A DNA stretch of 19,430 nt from an uncultured Allosphingosinicella sp. Lineage in GTDB: Bacteria > Pseudomonadota > Alphaproteobacteria > Sphingomonadales > Sphingomonadaceae. The translations under genes were made by a program, and so were the position numbers. Positions 6,639 through 14,610 of this stretch are shown here, in pieces. The notes beneath the pieces are model-generated. The model had not been told where the DNA came from. It worked only from the letters and a program-made list of their open reading frames with translations, and ran no database searches. The DNA is taken from the NCBI GenBank assembly GCA_934539295.1, contig CAKTCN010000044.1, positions 1 through 19,430 of the forward strand. Direction: 5' to 3'. The stretch's first letter is position 1; the number at the start of each line of letters is the position of its first letter.

Positions 6639-8246
6639 TCAGCGGCCGCCCGCCAGATAGGCCCGATACTGAGGAGAGCTGCGCGCCAGATAGGCGCGTC
6701 CCTCGACGACGAAGCCGTCGAGCCCATGCTCGTCGACGTAAGCGGCGAGGTCGGTGATGTTGTTGATGAACCCCTTCGTCTTGAAGTTAAGCGAGGTGTT
6801 GCACAGGACACCGTAGCCCGTGCGCGCCTTAAACGCTTCGAGCAGCGCGTGGAGGTCTGGATTGGATGTCGGCGTCACTGTGTGCAGCCGGGCGGTGCCG
6901 TTCACGTGGGTCACCGCCTTTAGCGCGCCGGTGGTTGCTCGGTAGGTGAACAGCATGTGAGGACTGTCTACCCTGCACTCGAACCACTCCGCGGCGTCCT
7001 CGGCCAAGCATACCGGGGCAATCGGCCTAAATTGCTCACGCTGCTTGATGTCATTCAGTCGCACCCGGGTCTCGTCCCGAAACGGGGCGGCGAGGATTGA
7101 CCGGTTCCCGAGCGCGCGCGGACCGATCTCGTAGCGCCCTTGGGCCCAGCCGAGGATCAGGCCCCCGGCTAGCATCCCGGCAATGCGGCCGTCGTCCCTC
7201 TCGTAGACGTCGTAGCCATCGAGTTCGGTGGGTTCCGTCGTCCGGAACGGTAGGCCAGCGTAGACGTCCCACTCGATCTTGGGGTTCCCCGTGTAGCGGA
7301 ACTGCGCGTCGATGGCGGTGCCAATCGCTGAGCCGGAGTCGTTCGCAACGGGTGGCACGAACACGTCGGAGAACAAGCCCGTCTCCCTCCATTTCGAATT
7401 CCAGTCGCAGTTCAGGCCGCAGCCTCCCGCGATGACCAGCGGTCTCCCCCGTTCAAGATGAGCCCACGCGAAGTCGCGGAAGCGCTTGAAGATCTCGTCG
7501 CTGTATATGCCGGCGAAATTACGGAACTCGGGGTCGTCCAGGCCAGCGTCGAGGTGGGGAGCGTGATCCAGCCGATCGTATTCGCTGAGCTTCCGATAGG
7601 GACCGTCGAGCAGGAAGGTGAGCAGGTCACGCTCCTCGGTGGTAGGCGAGGAACGAGTCGAGAACGAAGCGATGGCCATCAGCTTGCCGGCGTCGGACGC
7701 GCGCGGATATGGCCCATCCTTTGGAAAAGTCGGATCGGCTAGGCCGTATAGTAGCCCGTACCTGTTGCCAGGCTGCGTCAGCACGTCGGAGATCAACGTG
7801 ATGTTCAGGTCGGCGTCGATTTCATAGAAGCCGCCCATCTCCCCCTCCCAGATCAGCGCGTAGCAGGGGGTATCCTTCGGGAAGGGGGACATTCCGAAGG
7901 CGCAGAGGATGTGGGACCGCTCGTGCGTCGACGAGAAGTAGTCCGCCCGCCCTTTGAACATGCGCCCCTTGTCGATGATCGCGGCGCCTGACGCGACGCC
8001 GCGGTAGCCGCCATTGCGACTTGAGCCGTGCAGGAACTCGTGGTGGTCAAGCGGCCACCAGCCACTCATGCAGACGACGTCGGGCAATGCGTCGAGCTCG
8101 CCAACCGCGTCCAAGACCTGGGCGACGGATATGGCGGAATAGCGGTAGTTCGAGTCCTTTTCGGCCTCGAGCGAGAAGCGTAGCCGGCCATCCTCGATGA
8201 AGGCGACGGCGCCGTCATGGCCTGGGTTGTATGATAGTATCTTCAT
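6639..8246 (-). CDS. O-carbamoyltransferase of the NodU/CmcH (TobZ-like) family
   Basis: A 535-residue protein close to the usual family length. The N-terminal Kae1-like domain starts ILSYNPGHDGAVAFIEDGRL (residues 3-22), with SLEAEKDSNY at 25-34. The HxxxH metal site is seen as HERSH (108-112). GGCGLNCDWNSK (274-285) is also conserved. The C-terminal YrdC-like domain carries GRYEIGPRALGNRSIL (370-385) and REQFRPIAPVCL (403-414), which bind carbamoyl phosphate and ATP to make carbamoyl adenylate. In TobZ and NodU the product carbamoyl is moved to a sugar hydroxyl. With two glycosyltransferases downstream, the likely acceptor is a sugar in a cell-surface glycan or small glycosylated product. 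This is the first gene of the - strand operon; its promoter should lie in 8247-8421, where I see no clear boxes. Confidence 0.9.
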   Translation of the reverse strand: MKILSYNPGHDGAVAFIEDGRLRFSLEAEKDSNYRYSAISVAQVLDAVGELDALPDVVCMSGWWPLDHHEFLHGSSRNGGYRGVASGAAIIDKGRMFKGRADYFSSTHERSHILCAFGMSPFPKDTPCYALIWEGEMGGFYEIDADLNITLISDVLTQPGNRYGLLYGLADPTFPKDGPYPRASDAGKLMAIASFSTRSSPTTEERDLLTFLLDGPYRKLSEYDRLDHAPHLDAGLDDPEFRNFAGIYSDEIFKRFRDFAWAHLERGRPLVIAGGCGLNCDWNSKWRETGLFSDVFVPPVANDSGSAIGTAIDAQFRYTGNPKIEWDVYAGLPFRTTEPTELDGYDVYERDDGRIAGMLAGGLILGWAQGRYEIGPRALGNRSILAAPFRDETRVRLNDIKQREQFRPIAPVCLAEDAAEWFECRVDSPHMLFTYRATTGALKAVTHVNGTARLHTVTPTSNPDLHALLEAFKARTGYGVLCNTSLNFKTKGFINNITDLAAYVDEHGLDGFVVEGRAYLARSSPQYRAYLAGGR

Positions 8247-8421
8247 GTCGGGCCCCCACCACTGCCAGCTCCTAGCACCGGAAGGTCGCTCCCGTCAGCG
8301 CCATTCGGTTATCGGAAGTCACGAGAAGCGTTCTAATCGAATGTTACTTCTGAAAACACGCAACGCATCGACACTTCTCACCAATACGCGACGCGGTTAC
8401 CTCTGGGGCAGCCTTGCCCGG

Positions 8422-9099
8422 TTAAGGTAGCAATCCGCGGACTGCGGCATCAATCTTTTCACGATCCGCCAGATAGGCGAAGACTGGGCCGCTTATTGCA
8501 GCGAGCGCCAGCAACAGGTTCCAAAACCTGAACACTAAGGATTGCCGCGCCGCACTTGCCGTTCCCGCGTTTAAGAGCCCAAAGCCGGACAACACCGAAA
8601 TTGGCAATGCAGCCACGGCAGACCATCCGCGTGCAACACACGACCAGAATCGCCCGGCTCGTGTGACCAAGTTGTCGGCACGCTGCGCCCGGCGGCCGGC
8701 ATGACGAAAGAGTACGGTCTGTACCACGTCAGCAATCTGGCCGCCGCGATCCCGCCATCCGAGACCATCGCTGTATTCACGGCGCATTTCTTGAATGGCC
8801 AAAGGTAGGAGGCGCGCATTGTTCAACATATACATGCCGATCTGAACGCCATTTACGATGTTGTCCCAGCCCAACGCACCTTCGACCGCAGTGGATTTCA
8901 TCGTAAGCCGTTGAAAAGCCCTTTGATCGCTGCCGTTCGAATTGGCGTAAGCAACTAGGTCCTCGTGAAAATTTCGAACTAGCAAGCCGAGACGGTCATT
9001 TTCAGCTATTGCCCGTGCAAGGCTTACACGCCCGAAAATTGCCAAGCTGGCTAGAATGACAATCGCAATGATTAAGCCAACCAAGAGAGTGAGCAGCAT
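8422..9099 (-). CDS. Membrane protein of unknown function
   Basis: I do not recognise the 225-residue product. It starts with a strong hydrophobic helix (residues 2-23) that is probably a signal anchor. A polar, mostly helical part follows (about 24-155), and then two more hydrophobic stretches (about 160-177 and 188-211). This layout gives a soluble middle domain between membrane segments. The start is ATG with a modest AGG ribosome binding site. The base composition is slightly less GC-rich than in the carbamoyltransferase operon downstream on the same strand. The 175-bp gap to that operon suggests separate transcription. The gene lies upstream of an accessory cluster and next to a DUF6602 gene, but nothing in the sequence ties their functions. 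Confidence 0.6.
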   Translation of the reverse strand: MLLTLLVGLIIAIVILASLAIFGRVSLARAIAENDRLGLLVRNFHEDLVAYANSNGSDQRAFQRLTMKSTAVEGALGWDNIVNGVQIGMYMLNNARLLPLAIQEMRREYSDGLGWRDRGGQIADVVQTVLFRHAGRRAQRADNLVTRAGRFWSCVARGWSAVAALPISVLSGFGLLNAGTASAARQSLVFRFWNLLLALAAISGPVFAYLADREKIDAAVRGLLP

Positions 9100-9495
9100 G
9101 ACGGAAGCCTAACAAGGTTCGACAGCGCCGCAATGAATGAAATTCGCCGCAGCAACACTATTGCCTGTACGTCGCGTCCGTCGGGACGGCCGTTCGCTGC
9201 AGCGTAAATGCGCGAACCTGTGAGACCGCAAAGTCTTCGAAGTCCGCGGTCCGGCCTCGGCCTGAACGGAAGGCAGCTTTCAAGAGAGGGCGAGTGGGCC
9301 CGCAATGGCTGGGATTGGAGCTTGCTGCCGTCCTCGAACGCGATGAACAGATGTCCGGTTTCGGCAAAGCGGTTGGGCTGCGCCAACGTCCGCAACTGGG
9401 TCGGGATGTTGCCGCGAACGGACCTAGCAGCTGCCACCTACAAATTGGCGTGTCCGGGTGCTTCTGCGCTTCGAAAGAGCGCGCGGTCGCGCCAT
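9100..9495. other. Non-coding stretch with a sequence resembling the 10.6-kb gap
   Basis: No supported gene. The longest frames, on both strands, are low in recognisable structure, lack ribosome binding sites and overlap flanking genes in unlikely ways. The segment around 9304-9317 reads CAATGGCTGGGATTGG, and a similar GGATGGCCGGGATTGG occurs around 10627-10642 in the other large gap. Both may be remnants of one dispersed intergenic repeat. Confidence 0.4.
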
Positions 9496-10395
9496 TTACA
9501 TCCCACTATGAGGTACATGACCCAGCTCGGGTGCGTCCGCGAAGGTCCGCTGCCGAAATGACACGAACCCGGGTCTCCTTTTCTGATTCATTCTGGTCGT
9601 GTCGTAATAGACCGACATGAGGCTCTGCAGGAGACGCTGCAGCGGAATATGCGTCTCGCTGCGGCAGTCTACTGCCACATACCGAGCGCTGGCGTTGCCT
9701 CCATGATCGATCCGCGTTTTAAAAACGCAAGTCCGCGCCAGCACCGAAATCTCGTTAATCATCGGATCGAATGCTCCCTCAGTGTGGACGGTCTGAATGG
9801 CATTCCAGATCCGCGCGTTCAGCTTCGCATCCGCACGCTCTTTGGCAGAGAAGGCGAGGAGCGCGGTGAATGGCCCGCGACGGCCGGGATCGCGACACAG
9901 GTCCGCAGCGCTCTTCAGAGCTGCGACCTCCCCTACGATGTCCTGATTGAATAGCGTCTTCTTGATTGAAATTACGCCAACCACTCCTTCCGGCGGCACG
10001 ATGCAGAATTCCTCGAAGCGCTCGTAGACCGGATAGTCGTCCATGTCGTAGATGATGATGTCGAGTTGGGAGCTGTGCCGGTCAGAGAACTCGGCTACCC
10101 GTGTAGTGTCCTCGACGTCCGTCTTGGTTGCCGGGCACAGTATGAAACCAGAGATGGCCCGTAGATTGTCGGGAAGATGCTTATTGAGGAAAGTACGGAC
10201 GAGTGCCTCGATATAGCGTCCTTCCTCGCCTCGATGAGCAGCTCCGCGCGTCTTACGATGTGGCAGCAAGGTCTCGATGACCTTGTAGCGTTCAAGAAGG
10301 GTATCGGCTTCGATCGCAAAAAAATCTCGGACGCGCAGTCCCTTCGCGGCATCTACCGATAGCTTCGCAGCCGTCGTGGGATCGGTGTCGTCCAT
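9496..10395 (-). CDS. DUF6602-type protein with a PD-(D/E)xK nuclease-like fold
   Basis: A 299-residue soluble protein. The family pattern is clear: HRGEEGRYIEALVRTFL (residues 54-70), SSQLDIIIYDMDDYPV (108-123) and VPPEGVVGVISIKKTL (133-148). In DUF6602 proteins these correspond to the acidic helix, the catalytic Asp strand (here D112) and the ExK strand of a restriction-endonuclease-like fold. In this protein the ExK position reads S143-I-K145, so the usual second acidic residue is missing although the lysine is kept. Members are found in defence-rich, variable regions and their role is unknown. The stop-proximal tail (about 275-299) is polar. The start ATG has a GAGG about 13 bases upstream, somewhat far. 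The gene is monocistronic between two gaps of about 400 bp. Confidence 0.72.
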   Translation of the reverse strand: MDDTDPTTAAKLSVDAAKGLRVRDFFAIEADTLLERYKVIETLLPHRKTRGAAHRGEEGRYIEALVRTFLNKHLPDNLRAISGFILCPATKTDVEDTTRVAEFSDRHSSQLDIIIYDMDDYPVYERFEEFCIVPPEGVVGVISIKKTLFNQDIVGEVAALKSAADLCRDPGRRGPFTALLAFSAKERADAKLNARIWNAIQTVHTEGAFDPMINEISVLARTCVFKTRIDHGGNASARYVAVDCRSETHIPLQRLLQSLMSVYYDTTRMNQKRRPGFVSFRQRTFADAPELGHVPHSGM

Positions 10396-10812
10396 CCTAA
10401 TGCTCTTACCTCTGATCGGGTCATCCGTTCGGACCGACTTCTTCTCCTCAACGGATATGCTCTATTTGAAATCGAACGGCAATCATCCGCCACGACCGCG
10501 TTGAGGCGCAAAGGGCTATGACTGCTCTCGACAACATTGCGTGGATCTGCTCCTCGCTTTGCGACAACCAAGTTCGGCTTCTCCGCATGAATGAGCGGCT
10601 GAAACCGGGATGCCGGTAAGCTCCCGCGGATGGCCGGGATTGGGTCAACGCAATCGGATCGTGATCGCCCCTCGTGCTTACGAGGCAACAGGCAGACGCG
10701 CCAACCCACAGACCACTTGCATCGACCTACTGATCAGCGCAATTTAGTACAAGTTATCGCGCGCGGGGACCAGCGCGTGTTTCGCGGACGGGCACGCAGC
10801 GTCGGGGGACTC
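10396..10812. other. Divergent intergenic region without a supported gene
   Basis: This gap separates the - strand DUF6602 gene from the + strand operon starting at 10813, so promoters for both should be here. Open frames run through it on both strands, including an in-frame extension of the downstream gene back to 10630, but I see no protein-like features in them. The part near 10627-10642 resembles 9304-9317 in the previous gap. Confidence 0.4.
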
Positions 10813-12000
10813 ATGGCGATTCAGCGAGACTATCGCGTCGATCTCGGAAGTCCGGAGATCCAGGCGTTTGTTATAGATCAGCAGCGCCAGGAGTGGTTCG
10901 AGAAGTCTACGTCGCCGGCGGGGTTCTCCGCGAGTGGCGCAACCCCCAAGCTTTCCGGCCGCGTCGACGCCGAACCGAACGCCCGAGCCATCCGCCTGCC
11001 GTTCTGCGTAGTCGAGACCTACAACGTCATGGAGGGAAGCACGCCCGAATCAACGGGGGTGACTGTCGGCAGCTTTGACGTGAACGTCCCGGTCGAGCAG
11101 CCCGTCACTGTCGAGATCTACGCCGACCTCTTCGTGCGCGATGGCATCGCCGACGCAGCCAAAGCCGCTATCATCGCTGCATTCGGCGGGTTCGATCCTG
11201 TCGGCGGCCAAGATCCAGACGACTACATGGCGGGGGTGCTGCGCGGCGACGCCAGCCTGCAGCCCAGCATGTTTAGAACGAACCTGTTTGCGCGCGTGCG
11301 CAAGGGCGGGGCTCCGATCGAGCATACCGAGGAGCGTGACCGGAAGCTCGCCCCATATCACGGGGCTGGTCCCGGCTCGGTGTGGGACCGGTCGGGCGCG
11401 GAGCGTAAGATCCAGGGCGACCCCGGCTACTTCATGCAGCGCAAGCTGTTCGCGAAGCTCGTGGCCACTAGAACCGTGTCCTCGATCCCCGCCGAGCCGG
11501 CCACTCCATACAGGATCGAGGCGCCGGCCGCGGAGTTCGATCGGGCGCTCGACCAGCAGGTGAGCCGGGAGGCGGAGAATGCTTCCTGCAGCGGCGATCA
11601 GTATCAGGTTCAGAAGTGGAAGATTGCAACGCTCCTGACCTTCCCTGAGTTCATGGTGATCTGGCGCGACCTCGACATCGACATTGGTTGCGGCGTGCAC
11701 ATCGTGTTGAGCTATCCGGTACTGCAGGTCCGCTGGTCCGACCTCACGCTATACGCATTTGCTCGTTACCCATCGGATCTTGGCAAGCTGATCGAGAACG
11801 CAGTGACCGATTGCGCTTGGAAGGCGGCACTGGCCGGGGCCGTGATTGGCGTCGCGATGGGGAACTTCGCCTCAGCGATCGCGGCGTTCAAGGCGCTGTT
11901 CACCGAATGCCTCAAGGCCAAGTTCCAGGATGTGATCACGTGCATGCTGCCCGGACTCGCGCTCGACGCGGAGGTCACACAGCAATGGCAGGACATCTAG
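10813..12000 (+). CDS. Unrecognised 395-residue protein with hydrophobic C-terminal segment
   Basis: I chose the ATG at 10813 because a GGGGGA ribosome binding site lies 3-8 bases upstream; the frame stays open further upstream, but that part is not protein-like. I recognise no family. Residues 1-60 are polar and partly disordered. About 60-115 look like beta strands (RLPFCVVETY, VTVGSFDVNVPVEQPVTVEI). About 270-320 are again strand-rich (IATLLTFPEFMVIWRDLDID, IVLSYPVLQVRW). The end carries a long apolar, helix-prone stretch (WKAALAGAVIGVAMGNFASA, residues 335-354, continuing to about 363) and a second one near 370-384. Cysteines cluster in the second half (259, 293, 334, 366, 378). There is no N-terminal signal peptide. 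It is followed after 9 bp by a small gene with a perfect Shine-Dalgarno and then by a membrane protein gene. A membrane-inserting toxin with an immunity partner is one speculative reading. Confidence 0.7.
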   Translation: MAIQRDYRVDLGSPEIQAFVIDQQRQEWFEKSTSPAGFSASGATPKLSGRVDAEPNARAIRLPFCVVETYNVMEGSTPESTGVTVGSFDVNVPVEQPVTVEIYADLFVRDGIADAAKAAIIAAFGGFDPVGGQDPDDYMAGVLRGDASLQPSMFRTNLFARVRKGGAPIEHTEERDRKLAPYHGAGPGSVWDRSGAERKIQGDPGYFMQRKLFAKLVATRTVSSIPAEPATPYRIEAPAAEFDRALDQQVSREAENASCSGDQYQVQKWKIATLLTFPEFMVIWRDLDIDIGCGVHIVLSYPVLQVRWSDLTLYAFARYPSDLGKLIENAVTDCAWKAALAGAVIGVAMGNFASAIAAFKALFTECLKAKFQDVITCMLPGLALDAEVTQQWQDI

Positions 12001-12009
12001 GAGGTTCTG

Positions 12010-12192
12010 ATGGCGCGAAGGACGACGCTGGAGAAGGACGGCGCGCAACGCATCGTGGTCGTGACGGACGAGCAGGGGACGCGGGTCTTCGACGAGTTCG
12101 ACAACGTGCTAACGACCTATGGCGGCGATCGTCACGACGAAGCTGTGCGGAACTACGTCAACCAAGGCTGGACAGTCGTCGCCGAGACCTGA
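12010..12192 (+). CDS. Small conserved-looking 60-residue protein
   Basis: The ATG follows a strong GGAGG site that overlaps the stop codon of the upstream gene (bases 12000-12004), which supports translation as part of the same operon. The product is acidic-to-neutral and appears to form a small alpha/beta fold: strand RIVVVTDEQGTRVFDEF (residues 14-30), a polar turn, then a helix DEAVRNYVNQGWTVVAET (43-60). I recognise no family. Its size and position between a large protein with a hydrophobic tail and a membrane protein would suit an accessory or immunity-like protein, but nothing in the sequence proves it. Confidence 0.65.
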   Translation: MARRTTLEKDGAQRIVVVTDEQGTRVFDEFDNVLTTYGGDRHDEAVRNYVNQGWTVVAET

Positions 12193-12281
12193 GTCGGTCC
12201 TCCGGTCCGGTATCGGGCAAGTGCCCCAACAAGGTCCGACGCGTGACAAGGGCGGCTCCAGAGTATCACCGGACTTGAGAC

Positions 12282-12755
12282 GTGACGGTCCAAAGCGTTC
12301 TGGATGCGCTCGGTGGAGCGTCCGTCTCGGGGCTGCTGGCGATCGGCGGCTTGGTCGCGCTCGTGGCGGGTCTGGTCCGCCAGTTCGCCCCACCTGACGA
12401 CTTCTCCAACGCCGACTTCAATATTCGCGGCTGGACCCAGAAGCAGGAGGACAGCTACTTCCGAGAGAAGCATCGGTTCGAGCACATGCGTGCCCGGGGC
12501 GATCGCGGCTTCGGCAACTCCGTCCTGATCACGATCTGGCTGCTGATCCTGATCACCGTAGTCCTTTCCGGGATATTGTCCGGGGCGACCAGGGGCCAGC
12601 CGGTGACGATTGCGCTGATTATGACCGCGGCGTGGCTCACCGTCATCTTTATCATCGCTCGCCAGCTAGCTTATCGGTTCCGCCGGGCGGAACGCTATTT
12701 GGCGTTCATCGACGGAAATCGTGACTGGATGAGGTCGCCCCGCCTCCGCGATTGA
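12282..12755 (+). CDS. Three-helix inner-membrane protein of unknown function
   Basis: A 157-residue protein with a GTG start at 12282 and a weak ribosome binding site. Hydrophobic segments lie at about residues 12-34 (GASVSGLLAIGGLVALVAGL region), 80-101 (SVLITIWLLILITVVLSGIL) and 107-129 (VTIALIMTAAWLTVIFIIAR). A polar, charged loop of about 45 residues separates the first two (WTQKQEDSYFREKHRFEHMR). The C-terminus is basic. It is the last gene of the operon beginning at 10813, 89 bp after the 60-residue gene. The family is not recognised; small polytopic proteins next to proteins with membrane-active segments are often immunity proteins, which here is only a hypothesis. Confidence 0.65.
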   Translation: MTVQSVLDALGGASVSGLLAIGGLVALVAGLVRQFAPPDDFSNADFNIRGWTQKQEDSYFREKHRFEHMRARGDRGFGNSVLITIWLLILITVVLSGILSGATRGQPVTIALIMTAAWLTVIFIIARQLAYRFRRAERYLAFIDGNRDWMRSPRLRD

Positions 12756-12935
12756 GCCTGGCTCGGCTGTCGCGGACCGTGACTTCAGATTCTATGGCGG
12801 ATGGACAGTAAGCTTCACTGTGAGGAGGTGCCGATAAACTCACATGAACAGGCGTCCGGTTTTGCAAACGGTCATAGCCGGCTCAATGTCTGGATGTGGG
12901 TCCGGCGAAGACGAACGTGGATTTCGCGACCGACC

Positions 12936-13587
12936 TTATGCCGATCGATAATCCAGCTCCCAGGGTGTCGTCGGATCGGTCGCCAGGCGCCACATAAGAT
13001 CGGCGACGCCCGCCGCTTCGGGTGAACCGGGCAAAATTTTTTCCAGAGCTGTCGCGGTCGCGATACGGAGACCACGCTCCGCGAGCGGCTTGACGAGTGC
13101 TTGAACGGCGTGGCGCATGGCAATCTTGCCTACGCCCAGGCTCACCGCCTTCGGATTCGGAACGGTCGCGGTGCCCCCACCCGTAACGAGGATTGTGCCT
13201 CCGAGATCGCCGAACAGGCCAACGGCGGCTCGGATCGTGTGCAGTCCCGCAGCGACGTTGATCGCGAGATCGCCCGTCACCTCCGCATCCGTCATGCTGA
13301 ACAGGTCTTGGATGCGCACCACGGCGGCATTGAAGTGCATCACGGTCAAACCGCCGGTCAGCTCATCGCCCTTCGCGATCGCGGCGCGGAGCGCGACGGG
13401 GTCGGTGGCATCGACAGCCAGCGTTTGGACGGTGACGCCCTTTGCCGACAATGCGGCGGCTTCTTCGGGCCAGCCTCTCCGGATTGCGGGCGGCGAGCAC
13501 GACGGTCCAGCCCTCGCTCCCGAACTTCTCAGCGACACCGCGGCCGATGGCCGGACCGGCACCGATGATCATGATGGACTTTGACAT
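12936..13587 (-). pseudogene. Frameshifted short-chain dehydrogenase/reductase (SDR) gene
   Basis: Two overlapping frames together give one atypical SDR of about 217 residues. The first frame starts at ATG 13587 behind a good AAGGA site and encodes SKSIMIIGAGPAIGRGVAEK and then WTVVLAARNPERLA, a Rossmann nucleotide-binding start. The second frame continues with EEAAALSAKGVTVQTLAVDA (the NADP-side Asp strand), MHFNAAVV, ILVTGGGTATVPNP and on to the stop. They meet near 13467-13470, at a GGG run, where one extra base (or two missing) breaks the frame. Where active SDRs have YxxxK, this protein has LGVGK, so even the unbroken ancestor may have lacked the catalytic Tyr. A sequencing error at the G run would give an intact gene. 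It lies 121 bp downstream of the HD gene on the same strand. Confidence 0.75.
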
Positions 13588-13708
13588 GACTGTTCCTTTC
13601 AGAAGTGAGACTTGAGGACTCCGTTGGGGCGCTCAGCATCGGGTGCGCCTGGCTGCTTTGCGGGCAAGCTGCTGAACTGGTCGGCAGGGTGACGAGCTCG
13701 GCTGCTTT

Positions 13709-14470
13709 TCAGCCGTGCCAGTGCGAGCCGCGGATCACCGAACAAAAATTGCCGCGATTGAAGTGTGGCTCCTTGTCGGCGATCACATCGGCCTTAACGT
13801 TGCCGAAGGTGGTCTCGGGCTTGTGCCTGATGCCGTCATAGAAGGCCTGGATAATGTCTTCCTTGAACGCGGGCGTGCGCGGGAAGGCGGCGACCAAGGC
13901 CTCGCGCGTCACGTCGTCATACTGGTCGTAGGTTAGGCCGAGCACGTCCATCTCAACGCCGGCGGTGGTGAGCGCGATCACCGGGTGCATGAACTCGGGC
14001 ACGCCCGGCGTAGTGTGCAGCGCGATCCCGGTCCAGACCTTCTCGATGTCCGCCGGATTGACGTTGTGGCCTCGGAGGAAGTCGCGCGCGGCGTTCGCCC
14101 CGTCGACCTCGAAGCGCAGGTCCGGGCTGGAGTACGGCGGCATCAGGCCGATGTCGTGGAACATGGTCGCTGCGTAGAGCAGCTCGGGATTGTCCTCATC
14201 GGCTCGGATTGCAAAGTGGAAGACCGCGGCGGTCGAGATCGGGTCGTTGAGTCCCTCGGCGGCGCGAGGAGGCGCGCTGCGGCAGGTGATCCATTGCAGC
14301 AGGTCACGTACTTTGATCGGAACGCCAGCCAGCTCGGCGATTGATACCGCGCCATTCAGTCTAGCACGGGCGAGGAAGACGTCAGCGAACGCATTCCCGT
14401 GTAGCCGTCCGTCAAGGCGGCCGAGCAGCAGCAGGCTGTCAGATCGGGTCGGTAGTGCGGTCGTTTTCAT
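13709..14470 (-). CDS. HD-domain metal-dependent hydrolase, cyanamide-hydratase-like
   Basis: A 253-residue protein from ATG 14470; a TTG eight codons upstream would also be in frame, but ATG fits better with the N-termini of relatives. The HD motif is MFHDIGLM (residues 103-110), with candidate metal-binding H85 (VFHFAI), H105-D106 and H152 (ALHTTPG). The end, RGNFCSVIRGSHWHG, and the middle, FEVDGANAARDFL, fit the HD proteins related to fungal cyanamide hydratase, which act on small nitriles or nucleotide-like substrates; this one's substrate is unknown. Before H85 the expected NH-x-x-R helix start reads LNDPIST, so one usual metal-site His may be missing. The gene is divergent from the integrase and upstream of a broken SDR gene, perhaps once its operon partner. 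Confidence 0.75.
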   Translation of the reverse strand: MKTTALPTRSDSLLLLGRLDGRLHGNAFADVFLARARLNGAVSIAELAGVPIKVRDLLQWITCRSAPPRAAEGLNDPISTAAVFHFAIRADEDNPELLYAATMFHDIGLMPPYSSPDLRFEVDGANAARDFLRGHNVNPADIEKVWTGIALHTTPGVPEFMHPVIALTTAGVEMDVLGLTYDQYDDVTREALVAAFPRTPAFKEDIIQAFYDGIRHKPETTFGNVKADVIADKEPHFNRGNFCSVIRGSHWHG

Positions 14471-14546
14471 GGGGGAGGGATAGCAGATCCGCAACTAAAG
14501 TCGCCGGTTGGTTCCTGAGTCCTATATTAGCCGAAAAGCGCAGCAA

Positions 14547-14564
14547 TGATAATTACAGTTATCA
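14547..14564. promoter_or_regulatory. 18-bp inverted repeat between HD gene and integrase
   Basis: TGATAA and TTATCA form perfect 6-bp arms around a 6-bp spacer. The repeat lies in the 140-bp divergent region between the HD gene and the recombinase, 46 bp before the recombinase ATG. A TATATTAG element at 14523-14530, upstream, could be part of a promoter. A repressor operator is a reasonable guess; a chance repeat in AT-rich DNA is possible. Confidence 0.35.
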
Positions 14565-14610
14565 CGGAAGCGCTTGTTGTACGGCTACTGGCAATGAGTT
14601 AGAACAGGGT

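Noticed and set aside
9072..9437. 121-codon - strand frame in the gap between the membrane protein and DUF6602 genes
   Set aside because: It overlaps the start of the membrane protein gene, has no ribosome binding site and no recognisable features; treated as non-coding.
10353..10709. 118-codon - strand frame before the DUF6602 gene
   Set aside because: Overlaps the start of the DUF6602 gene and looks like random translation of GC-rich intergenic DNA.
10630..10812. Upstream extension of the 395-residue protein
   Set aside because: The extension is Arg/Gln-rich without structure, whereas the ATG at 10813 has a good ribosome binding site.
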